Assembly: GCF_002934265.1 (NCBI RefSeq)
Contig: NZ_PTIX01000021.1
Location: 1 to 64,000, forward strand
Direction of reading: 5' to 3'
Origin: Actinokineospora auranticolor
Lineage (GTDB): Bacteria > Actinomycetota > Actinomycetes > Mycobacteriales > Pseudonocardiaceae
DNA: 64,000 nt
A model generated the notes under the pieces. That model searched no databases. It saw nothing but the letters and a program-made list of their open reading frames with translations, and was not told the DNA's origin. Positions within the stretch are counted from its first letter, which is position 1, and each line of letters starts with the position of its first letter. The position numbers were made by a program, and so were the translations under genes. Shown here one piece after another: positions 16,999 through 24,698 of the stretch.

Positions 16999-17586
16999 TC
17001 ACGGGTTCCGGCGGTAGACGGCGAGCACGCGGTGGTTCGAGTCGAAGAGGGTCAGGACGTCTCCCGTGACGGTGTAGGTGGTCGCGGTGGTCACGGCCGC
17101 CCCGACGTCGGGGCCGCATCCGGGGGGCGACGCGCCGTCGATGCCGGTGGCGGTGAAGGCGTCGCCGGGGGAGGTCACGTAGGTGCCCGATGTGGGCGAG
17201 CAGGGGTCGTCGGTGGTGTACCAGCGGCCGTCGGGGGTGAATTCGACCGCGAGGCCGGGGCGGGATGGCACCGACTGGTGCGCGGTCTTCCCGGCGGAGT
17301 CCGCTGCCGCGTGCGAGACCGGTCGCCACGAGCCGACCAGCGACTTGGCGGGTGCGGGTGAGCCCGCGGCCGCGACCGTACCGCTCTCGGACGCCTGGAA
17401 GCCCGTGGCCCGCGCCAGCAGGACACCGCCCCCGCCGAGCACGACGACGGCCGCCGCGACCAGGACCCGGCGGGTGCGCCTGCGGCGGACGAGGTGGTGG
17501 ACGTCGGCGAGCAGCCCCGCCGCGTCGGGCGCGTGGGTGGCGCCCTCGGCCAGGGTCTCCCGCAGCCGCCGTTCGGTGTCGCTCAC
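16999..17586 (-). CDS. Membrane protein coupled to a SigE-family sigma factor
   Basis: A 195-residue protein. The cytoplasmic N-terminus (1-34) has SDTERRLRETLAEGATHAPD, followed by RRRRTRR and one TM helix (about 38-58). The exported C-terminal domain carries GSWRPVSH, FTPDGRWYTTDDPC and LTLFDSNHRVLAVY; this looks like a lipocalin-type beta domain of about 110 residues. Its GTG overlaps the stop of the sigma factor gene (GTGA), so the two are translated together. This position and topology suggest a regulator or output partner of the sigma factor. The short cytoplasmic part lacks a recognisable zinc anti-sigma motif, so calling it an anti-sigma factor is only inference. Confidence 0.7.
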   Translation of the reverse strand: MSDTERRLRETLAEGATHAPDAAGLLADVHHLVRRRRTRRVLVAAAVVVLGGGGVLLARATGFQASESGTVAAAGSPAPAKSLVGSWRPVSHAAADSAGKTAHQSVPSRPGLAVEFTPDGRWYTTDDPCSPTSGTYVTSPGDAFTATGIDGASPPGCGPDVGAAVTTATTYTVTGDVLTLFDSNHRVLAVYRRNP

Positions 17587-18089
17587 GGGCTCGGCTCCTT
17601 CTCCTCGTCCCCGACCGTCCACGACGACCGCAGCGCCGCCAACGCCCGCGACGCCTGGGAGCGCACGGTGCTCTCCGCGCACCCCAGCAGCTCGGCGATG
17701 GCGCGGTCGTCGCAGTCCTCGTAGAAGCGGAGCACCAGCACCGCCCGCTGCCGGGGCGGCAGGGTCGCCAGCGCGCCCCAGGTCCGCGCCCGCTCGGCCA
17801 CCCCCTCGGCGTGGTCGGCGGCGCTCGCCGCCCCGAACCAGCTGTCCCCCGGCTCCACCGGCAACTCCGTGCTGGACCGCCGACGCCGCCAGTCCAGGTG
17901 CGCGTTGACCAGGATGCGTCGCAGGTAGGCGTCCGGCCGGTCGGCGGCGCGCACCCACCGCCACCGCCCGTGGGCCTTCAGCAGCGCGGTCTGCACCAGG
18001 TCCTCGGCCAGGTGACGGTCCCCGGTGAGCAGGTAGGCGAACCGCAGCAGCGCCTGTCCCCGGTCCCGGACGTACTCGTCGAAGGTCAT
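17583..18089 (-). CDS. SigE-family RNA polymerase sigma factor (ECF)
   Basis: A 168-residue group 4 sigma factor. Region 2 (about 5-70) reads FDEYVRDRGQALLRFAYLLTGD through AEDLVQTALLKAHGRW and YLRRILVNAHLDWRRRR. Region 4 (about 105-155) has LPPRQRAVLVLRFYEDCDDR and AIAELLGCAESTVRSQASRAL. This is the so-called SigE family abundant in actinomycetes. It is the first gene of a two-gene operon with the TM protein at 16999. The first ATG fits the family. Autoregulation is likely but no target motif was identified. Confidence 0.9.
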   Translation of the reverse strand: MTFDEYVRDRGQALLRFAYLLTGDRHLAEDLVQTALLKAHGRWRWVRAADRPDAYLRRILVNAHLDWRRRRSSTELPVEPGDSWFGAASAADHAEGVAERARTWGALATLPPRQRAVLVLRFYEDCDDRAIAELLGCAESTVRSQASRALAALRSSWTVGDEEKEPSP

Positions 18090-18200
18090 CCACCACCCTT
18101 TCGCCGCTCCCCCTACGACGAGGTGACCCCACCCGTCCGCTGCGCCCGCCCGGCAACGACTCGGTCTCGAACCGGTCGCCTGGCCGGACCAGCCGGGCGG

Positions 18201-18917
18201 TCAGGTGCGGACGCGGGCGGGCAGGAGGCGGAACTCGTTGCCCTCCGGGTCGGCGAGGGCGAGTTCGGTGCGGGTGGCGCCCAGGTCGACGAGGTGGGCG
18301 GCGTCGCCGTCCAGGGAGGTGGCGGCGAGGTCGAAGCGGACCCGGTTCGGGGCGCGCTTGGTCTCGGGGACGCGCAGGAACTCGAGCCACGGGCCGCCGT
18401 CCTCGGTGGCGCGCAGGGCCGCCGAGTTCTCGTCCCGGTGCAGCAGGGGCCAGCCGGTGGCGGCGGACCAGAAGGCGGCCAGGGCGGTCGGGTCGGCGGC
18501 GTCCACGACGATGGCGGCGAGGGGACCCGTGCGCTGGTAGATGTCGTTCGGCTCGAGGATGCAGAACTCGTTGCCCTCGGGGTCGCGGAACACCGTCCAC
18601 GGGACGCCCGGGCCCTGGCCGACGTTCACCTCGCGCGCGCCGACGTCCGCCGCCAGCGAGGTGAGGACCTGGTACTCGTGCGGGCTCTCGGTGGCCAGGT
18701 CGAGGTGCACGCGGTTCTTGGCCGCCTTGGGCAGGACCGCGGGCGTGAACAGCAGGTCGACACCGCAACCGCCCAGGTCGGGGGCCACCAGGTGGTAGCT
18801 GCCGTCGCGGCAGGCCGTGGCCGTGCCGCCCAGCATGATGTACCAGAACTGGGCGGAGGCCGCCGGGTCGCTTGCGTCGATGACGAGGCTCGCCAACCGG
18901 GTGGACATATCCGACAC
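18201..18917 (-). CDS. Double glyoxalase-like (VOC) domain protein, paralogue
   Basis: A 238-residue two-domain VOC protein. It opens STRLASLVIDASDPAASAQF. Its first domain ends in TVFRDPEGNEFCILEPND and the second in LADPEGNEFRLLPAR. It is clearly paralogous to 16187-16918 (same length, same linker position, same glyoxalase_6 signature) but diverged. The substrate is unknown. It lies upstream of the sigma factor gene in the same direction with a 111-base gap, so a joint transcript is possible but not assured. Confidence 0.85.
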   Translation of the reverse strand: MSDMSTRLASLVIDASDPAASAQFWYIMLGGTATACRDGSYHLVAPDLGGCGVDLLFTPAVLPKAAKNRVHLDLATESPHEYQVLTSLAADVGAREVNVGQGPGVPWTVFRDPEGNEFCILEPNDIYQRTGPLAAIVVDAADPTALAAFWSAATGWPLLHRDENSAALRATEDGGPWLEFLRVPETKRAPNRVRFDLAATSLDGDAAHLVDLGATRTELALADPEGNEFRLLPARVRT

Positions 18918-18983
18918 GGTAGTCCCCTTCGCCGGGGCTCCCGCGACCGTGGTTTTCCCACCGGCCGAAACCGGACAGAAGGT

Positions 18984-19757
18984 TCAGCGGGTGGCCAGCC
19001 GCAGCAGCGCCCACAGCTGGGTCAGCGCGTCGAGGTCGCCGCTGCGGTCGATGCGGTCGCCGAAGACCGGGCTGCGGCCCCACAGCCACAGGTAGAGGTC
19101 CCGGGGCGCGGCCGTGATGGTGGCCGACGCCGTGGGCGCGACCAGCGGCGACGCCGGGGTGGCGACGGTGCGCTCGGTGCTGACCTCCGCCAGCCAGGTG
19201 TGGCCCGCGGCGCGCACGGCGACCGTGGCCTGCCGGGTGCCGGAGACGCCGAGGGCGGCCAGCCGGTGGGTGAACCACAGGGTCAGCGCCTCGTCCACGC
19301 CGTCCACCGCGACGTCGTCGCCGATCTCGGTGATCGGGCCGCCGACGGCCGACTGCACGTCCACGCGGTGCACGGTGGCCTCGTGGGCCATGCGCCTGCG
19401 CCAGAAGCAGTACGTCTGGTCGTGCGGGTGCCAGGTGGGGCACGGCGCGTCGGGGCCGTGCGCGGCCAACTCCCCCAGCAGCGACCGCAGGCCGTCGCGC
19501 AGGTAGTGCTCGACCGGTTCGCCGTCGAGCGGCTGGCGCTGCCAGCGGGTGGGGCGCTCGCCGGTGCGGATCCAGGTGACGACCATGCGGTAGACGCTGC
19601 CCACGTGGCGGGCGGTCTCGCCGACCGTGAGCCCCGGGCAGCCGGGGACCGGTTGGTCGTGGTCGGTGTTCTCGGCCGTGGTCGCGATCAGCGCAGTCTC
19701 CGCCTCCAGCACGTCGAGCAGTCGGTCCGGGTCGATCAGCGGTGTCAGCGCGGTCAC
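18984..19757 (-). CDS. Maleylpyruvate isomerase-family (mycothiol-dependent type) protein
   Basis: A 257-residue protein of the DinB-fold maleylpyruvate isomerase family, whose founding member uses mycothiol as cofactor. The N-terminal four-helix part has GLTVGETARHVGSVYRMV and the family-typical MAHEATVHRVDVQSA around residues 130-150. The C-terminal SCP-like part ends DLYLWLWGRSP. The GTG start overlaps the stop of the HEPN gene by four bases (GTGA), so the two form an operon controlled from the LexA box at 20269. The substrate is unknown; family members act on small thiol-reactive compounds or are uncharacterised. Confidence 0.82.
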   Translation of the reverse strand: MTALTPLIDPDRLLDVLEAETALIATTAENTDHDQPVPGCPGLTVGETARHVGSVYRMVVTWIRTGERPTRWQRQPLDGEPVEHYLRDGLRSLLGELAAHGPDAPCPTWHPHDQTYCFWRRRMAHEATVHRVDVQSAVGGPITEIGDDVAVDGVDEALTLWFTHRLAALGVSGTRQATVAVRAAGHTWLAEVSTERTVATPASPLVAPTASATITAAPRDLYLWLWGRSPVFGDRIDRSGDLDALTQLWALLRLATR

Positions 19758-20161
19758 CGCCTGCTGCCGTGCACCGCGCGGTGCACGAGGTCGAGGAACT
19801 CGGCGGTCTGGCGGTGCAGGTCGTCGGCGGCGCGCGGGCCGACGCGGCTGGTGATCCCCGCCTGGACGGCGGCGCGGGTGGCCGAGCAGGAGGCGAAGAA
19901 CGCCGCCCACTCGCGCATCTCCGGCGCCACCGACGACATCAGCGTCCACACGCTGGTCGGCTTCGCGCGCCCCCGGTGCGGCCTGCCGCGCAGCGCCAGC
20001 ATGGCGGCCGCCGCGCGCAGCGCGCACAGGTAGGACTCGGTGAACCGGGCCGCCGGGGCGGCGTCGACCTCGATGGCGGCGAACCCCCGCTCGGCCTGCC
20101 GCAGCAGGGACACCGCCGCGGCGGGCGGTGCCTGGACGGGGAAGTCCAGCGTGCTGGTCAT
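19754..20161 (-). CDS. SAV_6107-type HEPN domain protein
   Basis: A 135-residue all-helical protein matching the SAV_6107-type HEPN family of actinobacteria. It has SLLRQAERGFAAIEVDAAPA, RFTESYLCALRAAAAMLALR, WTLMSSVAPEMREWAAFFA and LHRQTAEFLDLVHRAVHG. HEPN proteins include ribonucleases and nucleic-acid-linked regulators; whether this one keeps nuclease residues cannot be decided by eye. The ATG at 20161 has GAGGAGG upstream. A perfect LexA box lies about 107 bases upstream, so the gene is probably SOS-induced. It is translationally coupled to the following maleylpyruvate isomerase homologue. Confidence 0.8.
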   Translation of the reverse strand: MTSTLDFPVQAPPAAAVSLLRQAERGFAAIEVDAAPAARFTESYLCALRAAAAMLALRGRPHRGRAKPTSVWTLMSSVAPEMREWAAFFASCSATRAAVQAGITSRVGPRAADDLHRQTAEFLDLVHRAVHGSRR

Positions 20162-20268
20162 CGGGGCCTCCTCGCGTTCGGGACGTCACGGGCGGACGAC
20201 AGCGCGCCGAGGGGAGCCGGCGTTCGCCCGGTGGTGAGGCGCTTCCCCCGCCCCACCACCGGGCAGAT

Positions 20269-20284
20269 TCGAACTCATGTTCGA
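20269..20284. promoter_or_regulatory. Perfect LexA (SOS) box before the HEPN operon
   Basis: TCGAACTCATGTTCGA matches the actinobacterial LexA consensus TCGAAC-N4-GTTCGA in all twelve fixed positions, and the palindrome extends one more base each side. It lies in the 226-base gap between the leftward HEPN gene (start 20161) and the rightward YbaK-type gene (start 20388), about 105 bases from each. It could act on either; no -10 was assigned. Confidence 0.85.
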
Positions 20285-20387
20285 ACACCGCCAGCGTAAC
20301 CCGTGGTGAGCGGGGGTTCAAGCGCTCGGCGGTGTGACCTGTCCGCCCACGTCAACGCACCCCGGGTGGGGGTGGTGAGATGTCGGT

Positions 20388-20909
20388 GTGACCACACTCG
20401 AGCACCGGGCCGTGCAGGAGACCGCGGCGGCGTTGCGGGCCGCCGGGTTGGACGCGGCCGCGGCGGGCATCCGGATCCTGGCCGACGACGTGCGGACCGC
20501 CGCCGCGGCCGCCGCGGCGCTCGGGATCCCCGTGGGCGCGATCGCCAACAGCCTGGTCTTCGCCGCCCGGCACGGCACCGAGGACCACCCGCTGCTGGTG
20601 CTGACCTCCGGCGACCACCGCGCCGACACGGCGCTGGTGGCGGGCCTCGTCGGCGCCGACGAGGTGCGCCGCGCCAAGCCCGAGTTCGTGCGTGAGCACA
20701 CCGGCCAGGCCATCGGCGGGGTCGCCCCGGTCGGGCACCCCCGGCCGCTGGAGACGCTGGTCGACAGCCACCTGGCCCGGTACCCGGTGGTCTGGGCCGC
20801 GGCGGGCCACCCGAAGTCGGTGTTCCCGACGACCTACGCCGATCTCGTCGCGCTCACCGGGGGCACGGCTGCGCGGGTCGGCGTCGAGGAGGATGATCCG
20901 TCTACGTGA
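20388..20909 (+). CDS. YbaK/EbsC-family aminoacyl-tRNA deacylase
   Basis: A 173-residue single-domain protein of the YbaK/ProX fold. It hydrolyses misacylated tRNA (typically Cys-tRNAPro or Ala-tRNAPro). It reads GIRILADDVRTAAAAAAALG, then IANSLVFAARHGTEDHPLLV, LVGADEVRRAKPEFVREHTG, and AIGGVAPVGHP as the substrate-pocket loop. The GTG at 20388 is used. It overlaps the next gene by four bases, forming a pair with an acetyltransferase. Confidence 0.88.
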   Translation: MTTLEHRAVQETAAALRAAGLDAAAAGIRILADDVRTAAAAAAALGIPVGAIANSLVFAARHGTEDHPLLVLTSGDHRADTALVAGLVGADEVRRAKPEFVREHTGQAIGGVAPVGHPRPLETLVDSHLARYPVVWAAAGHPKSVFPTTYADLVALTGGTAARVGVEEDDPST

Positions 20910-21472
20910 CCGCCGCGCCATCCCCCAGTGTCGCCCGCTTCGCCGAGCTGACCGGCGACGAGCTGCGCACCCGCCTGCGCGAGGCGCTGAGCCTCTACGT
21001 CACCGCGATGCGCTACCCCGAGGGCACCGCCGAGCAGCGCGCCCCGATGTGGCTCGCGCACATCCTCCGCATCGGCTGGCGCTGCGTGGCCGCGTTCGAC
21101 GCCGACGACCACATGGTGGGCATCGCCTACGGCTACCAGGGCGCCCCCGGCCAGTGGTGGCACGAACAGGTCAAGCGCGGCGTCACCGAACGCCACGGCA
21201 CCCCCCACGCCGAGCGCTGGATGACCGACTACTTCGAGCTGACCGAACTGCACGTCCGCCCCGACACCCAGGGCCAGGGCATCGGCGGCGAACTGGTCCG
21301 CCGCCTGGTCGCGGGCGCGGGCAACGCGCACGTGCTGCTGTCGACCCCGGAAGGCCCATCCCGAGCCTGGAACCTCTACCGCCGGTTGGAGTTCATCGAC
21401 GTCCTGCGGCACTACAAGTTCGCGGGCGACCCCCGCCCCTTCGGCGTCCTGGGCCGCGCCCTGCCGCTGTGA
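20906..21472 (+). CDS. GNAT-family N-acetyltransferase
   Basis: A 188-residue acetyltransferase. The acetyl-CoA-binding signature is FELTELHVRPDTQGQGIGGE (about 110-130), followed by LLSTPEGPSRAWNLYRRLEF, the usual C-terminal half of the GNAT fold. Substrate is not predictable. Its GTG overlaps the YbaK-type stop (GTGA). In M. tuberculosis an acetyltransferase gene (Rv2170) precedes lppM, and this gene holds the equivalent place. Confidence 0.85.
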   Translation: MTAAPSPSVARFAELTGDELRTRLREALSLYVTAMRYPEGTAEQRAPMWLAHILRIGWRCVAAFDADDHMVGIAYGYQGAPGQWWHEQVKRGVTERHGTPHAERWMTDYFELTELHVRPDTQGQGIGGELVRRLVAGAGNAHVLLSTPEGPSRAWNLYRRLEFIDVLRHYKFAGDPRPFGVLGRALPL

Positions 21473-21515
21473 TCCGCGGCGGCGAAACCCACCGCGGTCT
21501 CGCGGGGATCACCCG

Positions 21516-21770
21516 CTAGCGGTCTCGCCAGGTCAGCGGGGAGAGCGTCACAGCGGCTTCGGCGACGCGGCGGGCGGTCTCGGTGGTGAGGCCGTCGCGG
21601 GCGGAGTCGATCCACCCGTCGACGCGGTGGACTCCGGTATCGCGGTACTCGACGGCCTGGAGCGGCATTTCCAGCTTGTCCGCGTCTTTCGCGCACCGCG
21701 CCTCGGGGGTCTGCCGGGCCTCGAACTCGTCGACCGCCGCCCGGACCAGCTCGCGGGAGGCGTCGGGCAT
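21516..21770 (-). pseudogene. HD-domain nucleotidase/phosphohydrolase, C-terminal remnant
   Basis: An 84-codon frame starting at ATG 21770. It contains LVRAAVDEFEARQTPEARCA, then KDADKLEMPLQAVEY and GWIDSARDGLTTETARRVAE. This is the C-terminal half of the YfbR-like HD hydrolases (HD_3 group, usually about 180-200 residues). It keeps the last metal-binding aspartate in KDADKLE but lacks the N-terminal half with the H...HD metal site. The frame runs open upstream, but that DNA encodes the LppM-type protein in another frame, so the missing part is not there. It is most likely a truncated relic; a short functional protein cannot be excluded. Confidence 0.6.
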
Positions 21771-21790
21771 CTTCGGCGGACGACCTCCCG

Positions 21791-22492
21791 TCAGAACGGG
21801 CTGGCGGCCTGGGGTTCGGCGCTGCGGCGGGAGCGGCGGTGGGTGTAGTACGCCAGGGCCAGGACCAGCAGCGCCACGCCGATCGCCGAGGCGCCGACGA
21901 TGACGACCCACTTGGTCCAGGAGACGCCGGACTTGTCGGTGTACTGGACGGTCGCGTCGAACTCGGTGACCGCGCCCGGTTTGGGCTTCCACGAGACGGT
22001 GCCGTTGTCGTTGATGCCGTTGGTCCGGGTCACCGAGCCGGGGAAGGCCACCTTGATCTGCACGTCCGCGCGGTTCGCGGGCAGCTCGCTCAGGTCGACC
22101 GAGCCCGACATGGTCACCAGGTCGCCGGAGCGGCGGAAGCTGAGGCGGTACTGCTTGCCCTCGGTGATCGCCTCGCTGAGCACGGCGATGTCGGCGAAGC
22201 TCAGGCCCTGGAACGTCAACGTCTGGCCCACGTACCCGTCGGCCGTGTAGACCTGGGTCTTGACCTTGCCGGTCAGCTCGTCCGGGATCTTCAGCGCCGG
22301 GCCCTTGTCCTCCTGCTTGACCGGCACGGACGCGATGACCAGCTGGCCGGACACCAGGTCGTCCTCGCTGACCGCCAGCCCGGCCTGCACCCGCACGCAC
22401 CCCGACAGGGTGAGCACGGCCAGCAGGGCCAGCGCGACCAGCGCCGCCCACCTGCGCCAACCGGATCGGGAACGTGGAATGGCCTGCTGCAC
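21791..22492 (-). CDS. lppM: LppM-family lipoprotein (DUF3153)
   Basis: A 233-residue exported protein. A signal peptide ends in the lipobox LSGC. A DUF3153-type domain (VRVQAGLAVSEDDLVSGQLV ... YVGQTLTFQGLSF ... GSVDLSELPANRADVQIKVA) and a C-terminal TM helix (VVIVGASAIGVALLVLALAY) follow, ending in a basic cytoplasmic tail. This is the layout of mycobacterial LppM (Rv2171), a protein linked to lipoglycan handling and host interaction there. The GTG at 22492 (GGCAGGA upstream) is preferred over the ATG at 22555, which would overlap the start of the divergent DUF885 gene. The neighbours agree with Rv2171-Rv2172c-Rv2173. Confidence 0.82.
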   Translation of the reverse strand: MQQAIPRSRSGWRRWAALVALALLAVLTLSGCVRVQAGLAVSEDDLVSGQLVIASVPVKQEDKGPALKIPDELTGKVKTQVYTADGYVGQTLTFQGLSFADIAVLSEAITEGKQYRLSFRRSGDLVTMSGSVDLSELPANRADVQIKVAFPGSVTRTNGINDNGTVSWKPKPGAVTEFDATVQYTDKSGVSWTKWVVIVGASAIGVALLVLALAYYTHRRSRRSAEPQAASPF

Positions 22493-22553
22493 CGGGCCAT
22501 CCTGCCGGCCCCGTCCACCGCCTCCGCCGCCGACCGTTGGGTAACGTGCGGGC

Positions 22554-24233
22554 ATGGCGTCCTCCCAGCACGACGGTGTGCACCAGATCTGCGACCGCTA
22601 CGTCGACGACATCGCCGCCGCCGACCCGGTCACGGCGACCTACGTCGGTATCGCGGGGTACGACCGCGAACTACCCGATCTATCCCCCGAAGGGGTGAAC
22701 GCGCGCGCCCGGTTGGCCGCTGCCGCGCTCGCCGCCGTGGCCGGGGCCGAGCCCGCCGACCCGAGCGAGGCCAACGCCAAGGCGGTGTTCGGCGAACGTG
22801 TCGGGCTGCAGGTCGAGCTGCACGAGGCGGGTGAGCACCTGGCCCCGCTCAACGTCATCACCTCGGCGCCGCAGGAGGTGCGGCAGGTCTTCGACCTGAT
22901 GCCGACCGAGACCACCGAGGACTGGGCCACCATCTCCGCCCGGCTCGCGGGCGTGCCCGCCTGCCTGTCCGGCTACCGCGAGTCGCTGCGGCTCAGCGCC
23001 GAACGCGGCCGGGTCGCCGCGCTGCGCCAGGTCACCAAGGTCGCCGAGCAGTGCCGCACCTGGGCCGGGCTCGGCGGCACGTCCTTCTTCGCCGACCTCG
23101 TCGCCCCCGCCAAGGTGGACGACGCGCTGCGGTCCGACCTCGAGGCGAACGCCCGCGCCGCCGCCGAGTCCTACGCCGACCTGGCCGAGTTCCTGACCGG
23201 TGAGCTCGCCGCCAAGGCGCCCACCGAGGACGCGGTCGGCGAGGAGCGCTACCGGCTGTGGTCGCGCGAGTTCACCGGCGCCCGCCTGGACCTGCAGGAG
23301 GCCTACGAGTGGGGCTGGGCCGAGCACGCCCGGCTGGAGGCCGAGATGGTCGAGGTGGCGGGCCGGATCAAGCCCGGCGCCACCATCGCCGAGGCGGCGG
23401 CCGTGCTCGACGAGGACCCCCGCTACCGGGTCCGCGGCCAGCGCGCGCTGGAGGAGTGGATGCAGCGGCTGTCCGACCAGGCGCTGGCCGACCTGCGCGG
23501 CGTGCACTTCGAGATCCCCGACCCGCTGATGCGGCTGGAGTGCAAGATCGCCCCGCCGGGCGGCGGCGTCGGCGCGTACTACACCGGCCCGACCGACGAC
23601 TGGAGCAGGCCGGGCCGCATGTGGTGGTCCGTGCCCGCCGACCGCGAGGACTTCTCCACCTGGCGCGAGGTCTCGACCGTCTACCACGAGGGCGTCCCGG
23701 GCCACCACCTGCAGATCGCCACGGCCGTCTACCAGGCCGCGAGCCTCAACAAGTTCCAGCGCCTGCTCACCTGGGTCCCCGCGCACGGCGAGGGCTGGGC
23801 CCTCTACGCCGAGCGCCTGATGCGCGAGTTCGGCTACCTCTCCGACGACGGCAACCTGCTGGGCATGCTCGACGCGCACATCTTCCGCGCGGCCCGGGTC
23901 ATCATCGACATCGGCATGCACCTCAAGCTGGAGATCCCGCGCGGCACCGGCTTCCACGAGGGCGAGCGCTGGACGCCGGAGCTGGGCCTGGAGTTCCTGC
24001 TGACCCGCACCATCACCGACCCGGCCCACGTGCACGACGAGATCGACCGCTACCTGGGCTGGCCCGGCCAGGCCCCCACCTACAAGCTGGGTGAGCGCCT
24101 GTGGCTCCAGGCCCGCGACGAGGCCAAGGCCCGCCGCGGCGCGGACTTCGACCTCAAGGCCTTCCACCAGGACGCCCTCGTCATGGGCGCCATGGGCCTC
24201 GACACCCTCCGCGAACGCCTCGCGGCGCTCTGA
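22554..24233 (+). CDS. DUF885 family protein (putative metallopeptidase)
   Basis: A 559-residue soluble protein of the DUF885 family. It carries the gluzincin-like motif HEGVPGHHLQ (378-387), with downstream glutamates in AHGEGWALYAERLMREFG that would complete the zinc site. Long helical N-terminal segments are typical. Family members behave as carboxypeptidase-like enzymes; the substrate is unknown. The ATG at 22554 overlaps a possible ATG of the divergent lppM. A strong palindromic terminator follows eight bases after the stop. Confidence 0.88.
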   Translation: MASSQHDGVHQICDRYVDDIAAADPVTATYVGIAGYDRELPDLSPEGVNARARLAAAALAAVAGAEPADPSEANAKAVFGERVGLQVELHEAGEHLAPLNVITSAPQEVRQVFDLMPTETTEDWATISARLAGVPACLSGYRESLRLSAERGRVAALRQVTKVAEQCRTWAGLGGTSFFADLVAPAKVDDALRSDLEANARAAAESYADLAEFLTGELAAKAPTEDAVGEERYRLWSREFTGARLDLQEAYEWGWAEHARLEAEMVEVAGRIKPGATIAEAAAVLDEDPRYRVRGQRALEEWMQRLSDQALADLRGVHFEIPDPLMRLECKIAPPGGGVGAYYTGPTDDWSRPGRMWWSVPADREDFSTWREVSTVYHEGVPGHHLQIATAVYQAASLNKFQRLLTWVPAHGEGWALYAERLMREFGYLSDDGNLLGMLDAHIFRAARVIIDIGMHLKLEIPRGTGFHEGERWTPELGLEFLLTRTITDPAHVHDEIDRYLGWPGQAPTYKLGERLWLQARDEAKARRGADFDLKAFHQDALVMGAMGLDTLRERLAAL

Positions 24234-24241
24234 GCCTTGTG

Positions 24242-24275
24242 CCGCCCGCCTGCCCGATATCGGGCAGGCGGGCGG
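24242..24275. terminator. 34-base perfect palindromic terminator after the DUF885 gene
   Basis: Two perfect 17-base arms with no spacer (24242-24258 and 24259-24275) lie right after the DUF885 stop. Palindromes of this kind without a T-run are common actinobacterial terminators. Confidence 0.75.
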
Positions 24276-24698
24276 AGGCTGTGCACACTGGCCGAGGTTG
24301 TCCACAACCGGACTCCGACCGCTCCCCCGCGCCCGGGTGCGGCCGATAGGCTTGAAATCAGGGGTTCCCCCTGGTCGGGGACCCCTCGCGGGCGCTGGGC
24401 GTTGGCCGTTTCCAGGGTCGTGCCACAAGGGCCAGCGGTGATGTCAGCGGACACCGGGTGCTGGCCTCCGGCGGCGGAGTGGGTCGACGGTTGTCGTGGC
24501 GGTGCGACCAACTCGGCAGGTTGCTCGGCGTTGCCTGCCACGGTCCAGGAACCGGACGTAGGCCCGCGCCGAGGGCGCGATGGAACCTTGCCGTTGGTCT
24601 GCGGCGAAAGCCGTGCCCGGGTCGGTGTGCTGCCGAGGGCCCGCCGCCGAGCACACGCTCGATCAGCAGCACCGTTGGGCGCCTGCGAGCCCGGTGGA
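24276..24698. other. 423-base gene-free stretch rich in inverted repeats
   Basis: No open frame here looks coding. The stretch lies between two convergent genes (DUF885 rightward, MetF-like leftward). Visible structure: GTTGTCCACAAC near 24299, an imperfect stem AGGGGTTCCCC/GGGGACCCCT near 24360-24390, and GGCAGG/CCTGCC near 24520. A non-coding RNA is possible but none of the common ones (RNase P, tmRNA, SRP RNA) was recognised. It may also be an eroded gene. Confidence 0.35.

Noticed and set aside
24242-24698. RNase P RNA, tmRNA or SRP RNA in the gene-free stretch
   Set aside because: None of their conserved sequence blocks was found.
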